In this document: positions 9,003-18,072 of the stretch, piece after piece
Position numbering within the stretch: the first letter of the stretch is position 1
How the letters are laid out: each line of letters opens with the position of its first letter
NCBI RefSeq assembly: GCF_963678865.1
Contig: NZ_OY787459.1
Location: forward strand, 4,241,001-4,305,000
DNA from: Maridesulfovibrio sp.
GTDB taxonomy: Bacteria; Desulfobacterota; Desulfovibrionia; Desulfovibrionales; Desulfovibrionaceae
DNA length: 64,000 nucleotides
Direction of reading: 5' to 3'
Program-made: the position numbers and the translations under genes
The notes under the pieces: model-generated
Database searches by the model: none
What the model was told of the DNA's origin: nothing
The model's input: the letters and a program-made list of their open reading frames with translations, nothing else

Positions 9003-9929
9003 TTACATATCATCTTGCAATGCGGGGGTGTCTTTGCGCTTCTTCCTGACAGCTTCCCCGATTTTTTTTCCCGGAATAAATGTAAAATTTTTCAAAGCCG
9101 ACAATGCTTTTTCACTGATGTTTTGGATTGGGATCTCAATTTTTATCCGTTTTCCAAGGTTAATCTCCTGCATGGTTTTGTTGTATACAGGATCGGTCAT
9201 GATCATGTCCTGCAACTGTCCGTTATAATATGCAGTTTCCAGACCGGTTTTTATTGCGTTGTACAGCTTCTCGTTATCTTTTCTGACATAGAAAAAAGAG
9301 GCCAACGGATAGGAGAGGACAATATAATCATCGATTACAAGGTCGGGGTAATCCGCTGAGTACCGCTTGTACTCAGCGGCAATTTCGAAAAGTCCGCGCG
9401 GGTATAGATCTACTCTGTCGCGTATCAGCATTTTAGGAATATTTGTCGGATCTGCAGGGGTATGGACTGTAAGTCCGGCATTACGCAGTATTTTTACATC
9501 CGCCCAGCCCAGTCCCTGAGCGAAGATAAATTTGGAGAGGTCGTCGAGGTTTTTAACTTTTTTTAAATTGTCCTCCACATCAGGGCGGGTGAGCATAATT
9601 CTATGTCCGATTCCAAGTCCAAGCTGGATTGGAACATATATCGGTTTCAGAATTTCTTCGTGTTCCTTCCGGCTACCCAATGCGATGACATAATTTTGGG
9701 AGGATGAATTTACTATCTGCACTCTGCGGGGCTGTGACGCAGGTATGGTTTCAATTTTTAAATTATAAGGTATTTCCTGATTTTTAAGGGCAATATCCAG
9801 CACTTTGAATATGTAGTTTTCCGGTGTGAGAGGGCGATCAACAAGCAGGATTGTTTCCAATTTGTCTTGGGCAAAAGCTGATTGCGTATAAATAAAGACG
9901 AGGATGAAGCAAAAAAATATTTTCCGCAT
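9003..9929 (-). CDS. Periplasmic solute-binding-like protein
   Basis: A 308-residue protein with a clear signal peptide (MRKIFFCFILVFIYTQSAFA, cleavage after AFA). The mature part has the layout of type-II periplasmic amino-acid-binding-like proteins: LILLVDRPLTPENY-like start, KKVKNLDDLSKFIFAQGLGW (the usual hinge-region phrase) and RVDLYPRGLFEIAAEY. No transporter permease or sensor kinase is adjacent, so it is an orphan binding protein whose ligand is unknown. It ends next to the tRNA-fMet terminator. Confidence 0.75.
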   Translation of the reverse strand: MRKIFFCFILVFIYTQSAFAQDKLETILLVDRPLTPENYIFKVLDIALKNQEIPYNLKIETIPASQPRRVQIVNSSSQNYVIALGSRKEHEEILKPIYVPIQLGLGIGHRIMLTRPDVEDNLKKVKNLDDLSKFIFAQGLGWADVKILRNAGLTVHTPADPTNIPKMLIRDRVDLYPRGLFEIAAEYKRYSADYPDLVIDDYIVLSYPLASFFYVRKDNEKLYNAIKTGLETAYYNGQLQDMIMTDPVYNKTMQEINLGKRIKIEIPIQNISEKALSALKNFTFIPGKKIGEAVRKKRKDTPALQDDM

Positions 9930-10436
9930 AACATATCTCCATATTGATTATATGAGCTATTATGCGGGAGAAGTCAAATAAATGCAGCTTAGTTTAGTTG
10001 GGGCTGGTCTGGTAATATTCAAAAGATTAAGCGGGTAGTGACGTCACTGTTTGCCACTGCCATTTCAAGAAAATCTACTCCCTGAAATTGACCGGTTACG
10101 CTTTTCATGGAGTCGTTCGGTCTCTTTCAGATACGAAACTATAGTTGTTTGCTTTCCTGATAAGAAACCGAGTGCTTACTTCTACACAGCCAAAGTATGG
10201 TATCTGTGTGATACGGACTGTTTTAAATGGGTATGTCTCAGGAATGAGCTCCGGTGGGAATTTATTTCCAACGGGAAATATTGAGAAAATTGTTTTCGAA
10301 ATCGAAAATTATATACATTTATTAAAAATAATTTTAATAGAAGCGAAAAAAAATACGTTCATTTGTCGACAATGTTTCTCAATTGATTTAATGTTTCCCG
10401 CACGTAAGGAACCTAGAACCTGAGGTAATTTTTACT
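9930..10436. other. 507-base intergenic region upstream of dhaK
   Basis: AT-rich and without a convincing gene. A 77-codon frame at 10051-10284 lacks a ribosome site and family resemblance. The region contains a 7-bp inverted repeat (10293-10308) and a perfect 10-bp palindrome (10363-10372) upstream of dhaK, which are possible operator sites. Confidence 0.5.
10293..10308. promoter_or_regulatory. Inverted repeat upstream of dhaK
   Basis: TTTTCGA-AA-TCGAAAA, a perfect 7-bp dyad 128 bases before dhaK. A second palindrome, TTGTCGACAA, lies at 10363-10372. Either may bind a regulator of the dihydroxyacetone operon; neither matches a consensus I can name. Confidence 0.3.
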
Positions 10437-11495
10437 ATGAAAAAATTGATCAATGATGTGGAAAATGTGGTTAAGGAGCAGCTTGAGGGGATGGCCCTCG
10501 CTCACCCTGAACTGAAAGTCAACTACGATCCCTATTACGTAGTTCGTGCTGATGCTCCGGTTGAAGGAAAGGTTGCCGTTATTTCCGGCGGCGGTTCCGG
10601 CCACGAACCCATGCACGGCGGTTTTGTCGGCAAAGGAATGCTCGACGGCGCCTGCCCCGGCGAAGTTTTTACTTCTCCCACACCCGACCAGATGTACGAA
10701 TGCGCAAAGGCTGTAGATAGCGGTGCAGGCGTTCTTTTTATGGTAAAGAACTACACTGGCGATGTAATGAACTTTGAAGCAGCGGCCGAGCTGGTTGCAG
10801 CCGAAGGTATCAAAGTTCAGAATATTTTGATTGATGATGACGTGGCAGTTAAGGATAGTCTTTACACTGCTGGACGTAGAGGCGTTGGAACCACTGTTCT
10901 TGCTGAAAAGATTGTCGGTGCTGCTGCTGAAGCAGGGTACGACCTTGAAAAATGCTCCGATCTTTGCCGCAAGGTTAACCAGTATGGTCGTTCGTTCGGT
11001 GTTGCCCTGACTTCCTGCATTGTTCCCGCAGCAGGCAAGCCCACCTTCGAACTTGCTGAAGACGAAGTCGAGATGGGTATCGGCATCCACGGCGAGCCCG
11101 GCATCGAGCGTACCCCGCTCAAGTCTGTTGACGAAATGACCCAGTACGCAGCGGAACAGATCATTGATGATCCCGCATACAGCCGCACCGTCCGCGAATG
11201 GAACGGTTCCGAGTGGGAAGACAAAGAACTTACTGACGAGCCTTTCGCCAAAGGCGATAATGTCATCGCATTTGTTAACAGTATGGGCGGAACCCCGGTT
11301 TCCGAACTTTACGCTGTGTACAGAAAGCTTGATGAAGTCTGCAAAGCCAAGGGTATCAAAATTGTCCGCAATCTGATCGGACCTTACATTACTTCTTTGG
11401 AAATGCAGGGTTTCTCTATTACTCTGCTCAAGGTTGATGATGAAATGCTCAAGTTCTGGGATGCACCGGCACAGACTCCCGGTTTTGTCCGCTAA
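10437..11495 (+). CDS. dhaK: Dihydroxyacetone kinase subunit DhaK
   Basis: A 352-residue DHA-binding subunit of the PEP-dependent dihydroxyacetone kinase. Signature stretches are [36 protein letters not shown] and [12 protein letters not shown]; the last carries the His that binds DHA as a hemiaminal. With DhaL and the DhaM fusion it converts dihydroxyacetone to DHAP in the cytoplasm. It is separated from dhaL by 192 bases containing a strong hairpin. Confidence 0.96.
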   Translation: MKKLINDVENVVKEQLEGMALAHPELKVNYDPYYVVRADAPVEGKVAVISGGGSGHEPMHGGFVGKGMLDGACPGEVFTSPTPDQMYECAKAVDSGAGVLFMVKNYTGDVMNFEAAAELVAAEGIKVQNILIDDDVAVKDSLYTAGRRGVGTTVLAEKIVGAAAEAGYDLEKCSDLCRKVNQYGRSFGVALTSCIVPAAGKPTFELAEDEVEMGIGIHGEPGIERTPLKSVDEMTQYAAEQIIDDPAYSRTVREWNGSEWEDKELTDEPFAKGDNVIAFVNSMGGTPVSELYAVYRKLDEVCKAKGIKIVRNLIGPYITSLEMQGFSITLLKVDDEMLKFWDAPAQTPGFVR

Positions 11496-11526
11496 GCTTA
11501 ACTTTCTATAATTATGAGTTAAAAAT

Positions 11527-11572
11527 ACGCAGGCGTGGGAAGAACTTTTCACGCCTGCGTTCCCGTTTTTTC
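11527..11572 (+). terminator. Hairpin between dhaK and dhaL (terminator or attenuator)
   Basis: An 11-bp perfect stem ACGCAGGCGTG / CACGCCTGCGT with a 12-base loop, then TCCCG and six T. The T-run is offset by five bases, so termination may be partial. It could lower dhaL and dhaM expression relative to dhaK. Confidence 0.6.
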
Positions 11573-11687
11573 AAAAGAAAAATTTATTTGTAAAGGAAAC
11601 CTCCGGGCTGACGCTGATATCGTATATGCCCGCAGTAATTTCAAACCTGACCCAGTTTTAGATGGCGTCATCATTTGGAGGATAAGA

Positions 11688-12317
11688 ATGTCCATGAACA
11701 AGGCCCAACTTATTGCATGGCTCGGCAGACTGAATGAAGTTTATGCTGACAAAAAAGAATATCTCACTGAACTTGATGCCGCTATCGGTGATGCCGACCA
11801 CGGAATCAACATGAACCGCGGCTTCGGCAAGGTTATCGAAAAGCTGCCTACAGTGGAAACTAAAGATATCGGAACAATCCTCAAGACCGTGGGTATGACT
11901 CTCATGTCCAGTGTAGGCGGTGCCAGCGGCCCCCTTTACGGAACATTCTGGATGAAGGGCGGCATGCTTATGGGCGGTAAGGAAGAACTTAGCCCTGAAG
12001 ATTTTGCCAAAGTAATTGAAGCTGGTGTTGAAGGGATTCTTCAGCGCGGGCGTCCCGATCTCGGAGACAAGACCCTGTATGACCTTTGGGCGCCTGTCCT
12101 TGAAGTAATCAAGGAAAAGGCCGGAAACGGTGACGATGTTCTTGCCATTGTTGAAGCTGCATTGCCTGTTGGTGAAAAGGCCCTTGCGGATACCATCCCC
12201 CTGCAGGCCAGAAAAGGACGGGCCAGCTATCTGGGTGAACGTTCTATCGGCCATCAGGACCCCGGTGCTACTTCATCTTATTACATGCTGGAAACACTGA
12301 AAGAAGTTTTGTCTTAA
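11688..12317 (+). CDS. dhaL: Dihydroxyacetone kinase subunit DhaL
   Basis: A 209-residue ADP-binding subunit with ELDAAIGDADHGINMNRGF near the N-terminus (Asp residues ligating Mg-ADP), GGASGPLYGTF in the middle and ARKGRASYLGERSIGHQDPGA at the C-terminus. ADP remains bound and is rephosphorylated by DhaM. ATG 11688 is chosen because GGAGG lies six bases before it; the frame is open upstream to 11535 but crosses the dhaK-dhaL hairpin. Confidence 0.96.
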   Translation: MSMNKAQLIAWLGRLNEVYADKKEYLTELDAAIGDADHGINMNRGFGKVIEKLPTVETKDIGTILKTVGMTLMSSVGGASGPLYGTFWMKGGMLMGGKEELSPEDFAKVIEAGVEGILQRGRPDLGDKTLYDLWAPVLEVIKEKAGNGDDVLAIVEAALPVGEKALADTIPLQARKGRASYLGERSIGHQDPGATSSYYMLETLKEVLS

Positions 12318-12325
12318 ATAGTATG

Positions 12326-12410
12326 ATGCCTCCGGCGGCCGGGGAAGGGGAAACTTTTGTAAGATTTTCTCCTTCTCCATCCCTTATCCCCTTCAGAACC
12401 TTTTATTAGG
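12326..12410 (+). repeat. Degenerate intergenic repeat, copy 1 (forward)
   Basis: Starts ATGCCTCCGGCGGC, continues GGGGAAACTTTT, and ends CTTCAGAACCTTTTATTAGG. It is the same order of blocks as the reverse complement of the copy at 12537-12615 and the copy at 15124-15194. It lies just downstream of dhaL. Confidence 0.65.
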
Positions 12411-12536
12411 TCTTCGACGCTGGGGGCAGGAATCTGTTGTTCATATAAATGGATTTTTCCCACGCCGATTTGCGCGTTTTATAGGATCAAACGATTAATT
12501 TTTTTAACGGGTTATTCTGTGTAAGTAGGGGCCAAG

Positions 12537-12615
12537 CCCTACTAAAAGTTTTTGAAGAGTCCAGAGAAACTTTTTTCAAAAAGTTTCTCTGGCCCTCGGA
12601 GAGCCGCCGGAGGCA
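12537..12615 (-). repeat. Intergenic repeat, copy 2 (reverse), with perfect hairpin
   Basis: Contains a perfect 15-bp stem CCAGAGAAACTTTTT with a two-base loop (12561-12592) and ends with GCCGCCGGAGGCAT. The terminal CGGAGG lies 11 bases before the dhaM start and may act as its ribosome site. Same element as 12326-12410, 15124-15194 and, more degenerate, 42304-42360. Confidence 0.75.
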
Positions 12616-12624
12616 TATCAAATT

Positions 12625-15114
12625 ATGGTTGGATTAGTAATAGTTTCCCACAGCCAGATGTTGGCGCAGGGAGTTCTGGAACTTGCGGAGCAGATGACTC
12701 GCGGTTCCGTGGTCATGGAAGCCGCAGGCGGTATTGACGATCCCGATAATCCCATCGGCACCGATCCCATGAAGGTCATGATGTCCATCGAGTCCGTTGC
12801 CGCACAGTCCGAAGACGGCGTACTGGTCATTATGGATCTTGGCAGCGCGCTTATGAGTGCCGAGACTGCGCTTGATTTTCTGCCCGATGAAGTCAAAGAG
12901 AAAGTGCTGCTTTGTTCCGCCCCGATTGTGGAGGGAACAATGGCTGCGGCTGTACAGGCTTCTGTCGGCGCATCTCTTAAAGAGGTGAGTGCCGAGGCCG
13001 GTGCTGCTCTGAATGTTAAAATTGAGCAGTTGGCTCCCATTACCGGGGAAACTGTCCAGACTGCCGTACCTGCTCAGGAAGAAATTCAGGAAGGCGAAGA
13101 GCTCAGCATCGATCTGCTGGTAATCAACAAAATGGGGCTTCATGCCCGCCCGGCAGCCAATCTTGTTGCAGAGGCCGGTAAATTTCAATCAGCCATCCGG
13201 ATTCACAAGGGTGAAAAGAGCGCATCAGCAAAGAGTATCAATCAGGTGGCCCTGCTGGCAGTCAAAAATGGTGAAACCATTACTGTTACGGCAACCGGAC
13301 CGGATGCTCAGCAGGCAATTGACGGCCTGAAAGCTTTGCATGCCGATAACTTCGGTGAACGTGATGAAGACGTTGCTGAAGTTGTCATGGAAACCGAACC
13401 CTGCAAGGTCGGCGGGGAGGGTTACGTGCATGGTGCTCCGGCTTCTGCCGGGTATGCGGTCGGTCCGGTCTATGCCCATCTGGCGAGTCTGCCGGAAGTG
13501 GAGCGTCTCGAAATTGCCAACATTGATGCTGAAGTTTCGCGTCTTGATCAGGCATTATCCACAGCGCTTTCCGATATTCAATCTTTGCAGCGCGAGACTG
13601 AAAAGACTGCAGGTAAGGCTAATGCCGCAATTTTCGAAGTACACGGCCTGATCCTCGGTGATAAGGATATGCGTGACAAAGCCGTGTCCGTTATCTCTGA
13701 TGAAAAGGTTAATGCCGAGTTCGCGTGGTTTCAGGTCATGGATAAAATGGCTTCTGACTATCGCGAGCTTGATGACGCATACATGCAGGCCCGTGCCGCA
13801 GACGTAATGGACTGCGGGGGACGTGTGTTGCGTGTCTTGACCGGTGAAGGGGAACAGGCCATCAGGCTTGAGCGGGAATCCATCATTGTGGCCCACGATC
13901 TTACTCCTTCCGATGTAGCCGGGATGGACCCTGAAAAGGTTCTGGGCATTATCACCGAGACAGGTGGGGCCACTTCCCATGCCGCGATTCTGTCCCGTTC
14001 AATGGGCATTCCGGCCGTTATCGGGACCGGAGAATGCTTTCAGTATGTTTCAGATGGACAGACGATTGCGTTGGACGGTTTTGAAGGTACTGTCTGGACC
14101 TCTCCTGATCAGGTCAAGCTGGACGAGATTTCCGCCAAACGGGATCAGTGGCTGGCCGAGTGCGAGGAAGCCAAAGCCAAGGGCGCTGCTCCGGCTAAGA
14201 CTGTGGACGGTACTGAGATCATGGTCATGGGTAATATCGGTACTCCGGCAGATGCTCCTCGGGTGCTGGAATACGGCGCAGAAGGTGTAGGGCTTTTCCG
14301 TACCGAATTTCTCTTTCAGGACCGTGATCAGCAGCCGGATGAGCAGGAGCAGTTTGAAGCTTACGTTGAAGCTGCCAAGGCTATGAACGGTAATCCGGTC
14401 ATCATCCGCACTCTCGACATCGGCGGTGACAAGCCTGTTAAATATTTGGATACCCCGGTTGAAGAAAATCCGTTCCTCGGTGAACGCGGAGTCCGTTTCT
14501 GCATGGCTCGGCCCGAGCTTTTCCGCACTCAGCTGCGCGCTTTATTGAGAGCTGCCAGCGCGGAAAATATCTGGATCATGTTTCCCATGATTTCCGGGGT
14601 GGAGGAGCTTGAAGGGGTTCTCGCATTTCAGGCTGAGGTCCGTGAAGGTCTTATCTCCGAAGGTGTGAAAATTGCCGAAAAGATCAAGACCGGAATTATG
14701 ATTGAAGTTCCTTCCGCTGTTGCGGAGGCCGAAAAGCTCGCTGCGATCTGTGATTTCTTCAGCATTGGCACTAACGATTTGACTCAGTACGTAATGGCTG
14801 CGGACCGGGGTAACAAGTCGGTTTCCAAAATATGCGACAGCCTTAATCCCGCAGTACTGCGCATGATCAAAATGACCTGCGATGCAGCATCTGCCAATAA
14901 TATTGAAGTCGGTATGTGTGGTGAGCTGGCCGGAAACCCCAAAGCTTCGGCATTGTTGCTCGGACTCGGTTTGGATGAGCTGAGCATGAGCGGTCCTTCA
15001 ATTCCCGAAGTGAAGGAAGCTATCCGCGCCGTATCCATGGATGAGTGTTGCGCTCTGGCTGAAAAGGCGCTGGCTGCCAGATCCGGTGACGAGGTTCGTG
15101 ATCTGCTGAAATAG
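12625..15114 (+). CDS. dhaM: DhaM phosphotransferase fused to HPr and complete PTS enzyme I
   Basis: An 829-residue fusion. Residues 1-130 are the mannose-type EIIA domain of DhaM (VIVSHSQML, phospho-His9; MDLGSALMS). Residues about 160-245 are HPr (NKMGLHARPAANL, phospho-His173). From about 270 a full enzyme I follows, with swivelling-domain GGATSHAAI (His452), GVGLFRTEFLF, and the PEP-site MCGELAG (Cys765). E. coli DhaM carries only an enzyme I fragment, whereas here the PEP-binding barrel is present. The protein should therefore run the whole relay PEP to DhaL-ADP by itself. It follows dhaL after about 300 bases of repeats. There is no sugar-specific PTS permease in the window. Confidence 0.95.
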   Translation: MVGLVIVSHSQMLAQGVLELAEQMTRGSVVMEAAGGIDDPDNPIGTDPMKVMMSIESVAAQSEDGVLVIMDLGSALMSAETALDFLPDEVKEKVLLCSAPIVEGTMAAAVQASVGASLKEVSAEAGAALNVKIEQLAPITGETVQTAVPAQEEIQEGEELSIDLLVINKMGLHARPAANLVAEAGKFQSAIRIHKGEKSASAKSINQVALLAVKNGETITVTATGPDAQQAIDGLKALHADNFGERDEDVAEVVMETEPCKVGGEGYVHGAPASAGYAVGPVYAHLASLPEVERLEIANIDAEVSRLDQALSTALSDIQSLQRETEKTAGKANAAIFEVHGLILGDKDMRDKAVSVISDEKVNAEFAWFQVMDKMASDYRELDDAYMQARAADVMDCGGRVLRVLTGEGEQAIRLERESIIVAHDLTPSDVAGMDPEKVLGIITETGGATSHAAILSRSMGIPAVIGTGECFQYVSDGQTIALDGFEGTVWTSPDQVKLDEISAKRDQWLAECEEAKAKGAAPAKTVDGTEIMVMGNIGTPADAPRVLEYGAEGVGLFRTEFLFQDRDQQPDEQEQFEAYVEAAKAMNGNPVIIRTLDIGGDKPVKYLDTPVEENPFLGERGVRFCMARPELFRTQLRALLRAASAENIWIMFPMISGVEELEGVLAFQAEVREGLISEGVKIAEKIKTGIMIEVPSAVAEAEKLAAICDFFSIGTNDLTQYVMAADRGNKSVSKICDSLNPAVLRMIKMTCDAASANNIEVGMCGELAGNPKASALLLGLGLDELSMSGPSIPEVKEAIRAVSMDECCALAEKALAARSGDEVRDLLK

Positions 15115-15123
15115 TTTGCTTAC

Positions 15124-15194
15124 GGCAGCGCCGCCGGGGGTCGGAGGAACTTTTGGGAAAAAATTCTCTGGACTCTTCAAAACTCTTTAATAGG
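15124..15194 (+). repeat. Degenerate intergenic repeat, copy 3 (forward)
   Basis: GCCGCCGGGGGTCGGAGG, GAACTTTTGGGAAAAAATTC, then TCTGGACTCTTCAAAA and CTTTAATAGG. This follows block by block the reverse complement of copy 2, with a decayed hairpin. It lies immediately after dhaM. Confidence 0.7.
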
Positions 15195-15235
15195 CTTAGC
15201 TGTGTTGGATCACAGATTGTTGATGAAAATATATA

Positions 15236-15262
15236 GGCCCGTCTTTTTGGACGGGCCTTTTG
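15236..15262 (+). terminator. Terminator after dhaM
   Basis: Stem GGCCCGTC / GACGGGCC with a six-base loop and a TTTTG tail. Confidence 0.75.
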
Positions 15263-15386
15263 TTTGTGTTGTACATTTTTAATGGATCTGTGTCTTATAA
15301 GTTATTCCTGTTTCGGCTAAACAGCAGACCTAACCTGTTCCGATTTTCCTTTTATTAATTATTTACCTCATTGCGGAGGTTTTAAT

Positions 15387-16085
15387 ATGAGCGGTTTTAT
15401 GCGTGGAGTTCGAGCTAATGTCCCCCTTCTGCCCAGTGTGGTTGCCTACGCCGCGGTGCTTGGAGTGCTGGCAGCCCAGAAGTCCATTGCATGGGTGGAT
15501 ATGATGGCTTTGAACGTGCTTATGTTTGCCGGGTCAGCCCAGTTTGTGCTGGTGGATATGTGGAATGCACCGCTCCCAGTGCTGGAAATGATCCTTGCAG
15601 TGCTGGTTGTGAACTTGCGTTATGCCCTGATCGGGGCATCTCTCAAGGATTTGTTTGCCGGGCAGGGGCTCTTGAAGCGGCTGGGGATCATGCATTTTGT
15701 GGCTGACGAAAACTGGGCCATGACCATGGTAGCGGCACGTAAAGGAGAAGGGGATGTGTTTCATCTGTTGGGCGGGGGGCTGCTGCTCATGCTTTTCTGG
15801 AGCATAGGAACCATGGCCGGAATGTTTTTTGGCGGCCTAATTCCCGATCCCAAAATGCTGGCCCTTGATTTTGCTTTTACTGCGGTCTTCAGCGCGCTGG
15901 CGGTTTCCCTGTGGCAGGGGCGGCAGGATGTTCTGCCGTGGCTGGTGGCCATAAGTGCATCGGTGCTGACGGAGCATTTTGTGCCCGGTAAATGGTACAT
16001 ACTGGTCGGTGGAATTCTCGGCGCGGTCTTTGCGGCATTTGGTCCGGAAGTTGTCCCTGCAGCAGAAGGTGAGGGTAAAGCATAA
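15387..16085 (+). CDS. azlC: AzlC-family branched-chain amino-acid exporter, large subunit
   Basis: A 232-residue inner-membrane protein of the AzlC/YgaZ family. It opens GFMRGVRANVPLLPSVVAYAAVLG, with NVLMFAGSAQFVLVDMW and the conserved NLRYALIGASL. Such proteins export branched-chain or related amino acids together with a small AzlD subunit, which overlaps the stop codon here. GCGGAGG precedes the start. Confidence 0.92.
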   Translation: MSGFMRGVRANVPLLPSVVAYAAVLGVLAAQKSIAWVDMMALNVLMFAGSAQFVLVDMWNAPLPVLEMILAVLVVNLRYALIGASLKDLFAGQGLLKRLGIMHFVADENWAMTMVAARKGEGDVFHLLGGGLLLMLFWSIGTMAGMFFGGLIPDPKMLALDFAFTAVFSALAVSLWQGRQDVLPWLVAISASVLTEHFVPGKWYILVGGILGAVFAAFGPEVVPAAEGEGKA

Positions 16086-16393
16086 TGAATATTTACACTT
16101 CGGAAAACGCAATTCTGATCATTGCCCTGACTGCTCTGGTAACTTATTCCATGCGTGTGGGCGGTCTGCTGCTGGCTGGCTATCTGCCTACGGGAGGACG
16201 TTTCAGCAGGGCTTTGAAGGCCCTGCCCGGCACCATCCTCATCTCCCTTGCCGCCCCCGGCTTTTTCAATGAAGGATTGATCGGATTTGCAGGCGGGATC
16301 GTTACCGTGGCTATGGCATTCAAGACTAAGAATGTGTTTCTTGCAATGCTTGCCGGAATGCTGGTGGTGGCTCTCGGAAGATTGTTTTTGTAG
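16085..16393 (+). CDS. azlD: AzlD-family small subunit of amino-acid exporter
   Basis: A 102-residue protein with four hydrophobic helices and the AzlD motif RVGGLLLAGYLP...ALKALPGTILISLAAP. Its ATG overlaps the azlC stop by one base (TAATG), indicating translational coupling to the permease subunit. Confidence 0.9.
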   Translation: MNIYTSENAILIIALTALVTYSMRVGGLLLAGYLPTGGRFSRALKALPGTILISLAAPGFFNEGLIGFAGGIVTVAMAFKTKNVFLAMLAGMLVVALGRLFL

Positions 16394-16424
16394 TTGAATT
16401 GCTGTTTTATTGTTCAAAAAAAGA

Positions 16425-16462
16425 ACCCCGTAGAATCTTCAAGTTCAGGAGATTCTACGGGG
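16425..16462 (-). terminator. Terminator of the APC permease gene
   Basis: A 13-bp stem ACCCCGTAGAATC / GATTCTACGGGGT. Read leftward it is followed by a run of seven T. The rightward side (GTATTTATT) is weaker but may also help end azlD. Confidence 0.8.
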
Positions 16463-16489
16463 TGTATTTATTGAGATAGTTCGGGGCAG

Positions 16490-17941
16490 TTATTCGTCCC
16501 GTTTCCAGTTAGGTTTTTTCATCTTGTTGATAAGTAAGGGCAGCCCCACAAAGACAACCATTCCAGCCGCAACCAGCCCTACGTAGAGTGCCGGGTCGCC
16601 GACCTTCAGGTTTGTGGGCGGAAAGAATCCTACTACCAGCGCGAAACTTACGCCCAGAAGACCGATTCCTGCCACGGCGCAAAGTCCGAATAATCCTCCG
16701 GGTACCTGATATGTTCTGGGCAGGTCGGGCCGGGTGTAACGCAGTTTTATTGCTGCGGCATACATCAAAATGTACATGACCAGATAAAGGGTCACGGTCA
16801 TGGCTGAGATCATGAAAAACGCCACACTCACGTTATCCATGATAAAATAAAGACCGGCAAGGATGCTCACAATTACAGCCTGAACCATTAAAATATTGAT
16901 CGGCATGCCGTTCTTATTAGTTTTAGCCAGAATAGGCGGTAGTTCTCCCTGATCAGCAGTGTGTAGCAGTCCACGGCTGGGACCGCTGATCCATGACATG
17001 ACACCGCCTATTGCCCCGAAGGCAACCAGCAGTCCGATCAGCGGGGTAAGGAAATCAAGATGGAATTTTGCGAGAAGCATTTCAAAGGCCTGCATCAATC
17101 CTGCGGTCAGGCTGATTTCGTTGGCCGGAATTACCGCGGCTACGGAAAGGGAGCCAAGGGTGAAGAGCAGGAAAATTATAGCTGCAGCCAGAAACATTGA
17201 TTCCGGAAATTGTTTGCCGGGGTCTTCCAGTTCATTGGCGTGGACGGCATGGACTTCCACTCCGGCAAAAAGAAGTATGATCCCTGCCAGAAAGGCAACG
17301 CTGCCTAACCCGGTTATACTGGGGAAGAGTCTGGCATGGGGAAGTTCTCCGGCGGCTTTCTCCGCTGCTTCCAGTGTGGGGGAAATATGCATGAATTCAA
17401 GCGGATTACCCATATTAACCCACAGAAGTCCAAGTCCGATGACCAGCACTCCGGGAAGTACGGTCCCCAGCAGTACCCCGTATTTGGTGACTTTGCTGAC
17501 CAGATCTGTTCCAGCAAGGGTCACGAAAGTCGCTCCCCAGTATGCAACGAGTATTACTGAACCGGTGTACACGCCGCTATCGGCCATACCCGGATCCATG
17601 AACAGGTAGGCCAGCGCTCCGGCCCCGAAGCCGAGCACAGTGGGATACCAGACAACATTCTGAATCCATTGCAGCCAGATTGCCGTAAATCCCCATCTTG
17701 AGCCGAAAGCAGCTTTTACCCATGTGTATACTCCCCCGGATTCTTTGGAGAATGCTCCGCCAAGTTCGGCGGCTACCAATGAAGCCGGGATAAGGAATAT
17801 CAATGTTGAGAAGAGGATGTAAAAGATCATGGAAAGCCCTTCCCGCGCCATCATGGGCAGGCCGCGCAGGCTGCATACTGCCGCTACGGTCATCATTGAA
17901 AGGGTGAATACCGAGAGCCGTTTTTTACCGGGAGTTGCCAT
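16490..17941 (-). CDS. APC-family amino-acid antiporter, GadC-like
   Basis: About 483 residues with twelve or so membrane helices. The region ISGPSRGLLHTADQGELPPI followed by LAKTNKNGMPINIL closely parallels the Glu/GABA antiporter GadC (IVGPSRGM...KMNKNGVPV), and FAGVEVHAVHANELEDPGK matches its helix 6 region. Substrate is not proven. ATG 17941 is used because AGGAAGAGG precedes it; an in-frame ATG at 17998 would add an unrelated charged stretch. No decarboxylase gene is nearby. Confidence 0.88.
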   Translation of the reverse strand: MATPGKKRLSVFTLSMMTVAAVCSLRGLPMMAREGLSMIFYILFSTLIFLIPASLVAAELGGAFSKESGGVYTWVKAAFGSRWGFTAIWLQWIQNVVWYPTVLGFGAGALAYLFMDPGMADSGVYTGSVILVAYWGATFVTLAGTDLVSKVTKYGVLLGTVLPGVLVIGLGLLWVNMGNPLEFMHISPTLEAAEKAAGELPHARLFPSITGLGSVAFLAGIILLFAGVEVHAVHANELEDPGKQFPESMFLAAAIIFLLFTLGSLSVAAVIPANEISLTAGLMQAFEMLLAKFHLDFLTPLIGLLVAFGAIGGVMSWISGPSRGLLHTADQGELPPILAKTNKNGMPINILMVQAVIVSILAGLYFIMDNVSVAFFMISAMTVTLYLVMYILMYAAAIKLRYTRPDLPRTYQVPGGLFGLCAVAGIGLLGVSFALVVGFFPPTNLKVGDPALYVGLVAAGMVVFVGLPLLINKMKKPNWKRDE

Positions 17942-18072
17942 AACTTTTTCCTCTTCCTGTAGTTTGAAGTGCAAATCGTGAAATAATTCCTCATGCAATC
18001 ACAACCATTACGGCACAGGCAGGAAAATATCAACAGTGTTAAAAATAATTCTATGTCAAAACAGCAAAAGAA

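Noticed and set aside
10051..10284. 77-codon frame upstream of dhaK
   Set aside because: No ribosome site, no family resemblance, aromatic-rich composition of a chance frame.
10413..11552. 379-codon open frame antisense to dhaK
   Set aside because: Cys/Phe/Asn-rich translation with no family match, fully overlapped by the clear dhaK gene; a frame shadow.
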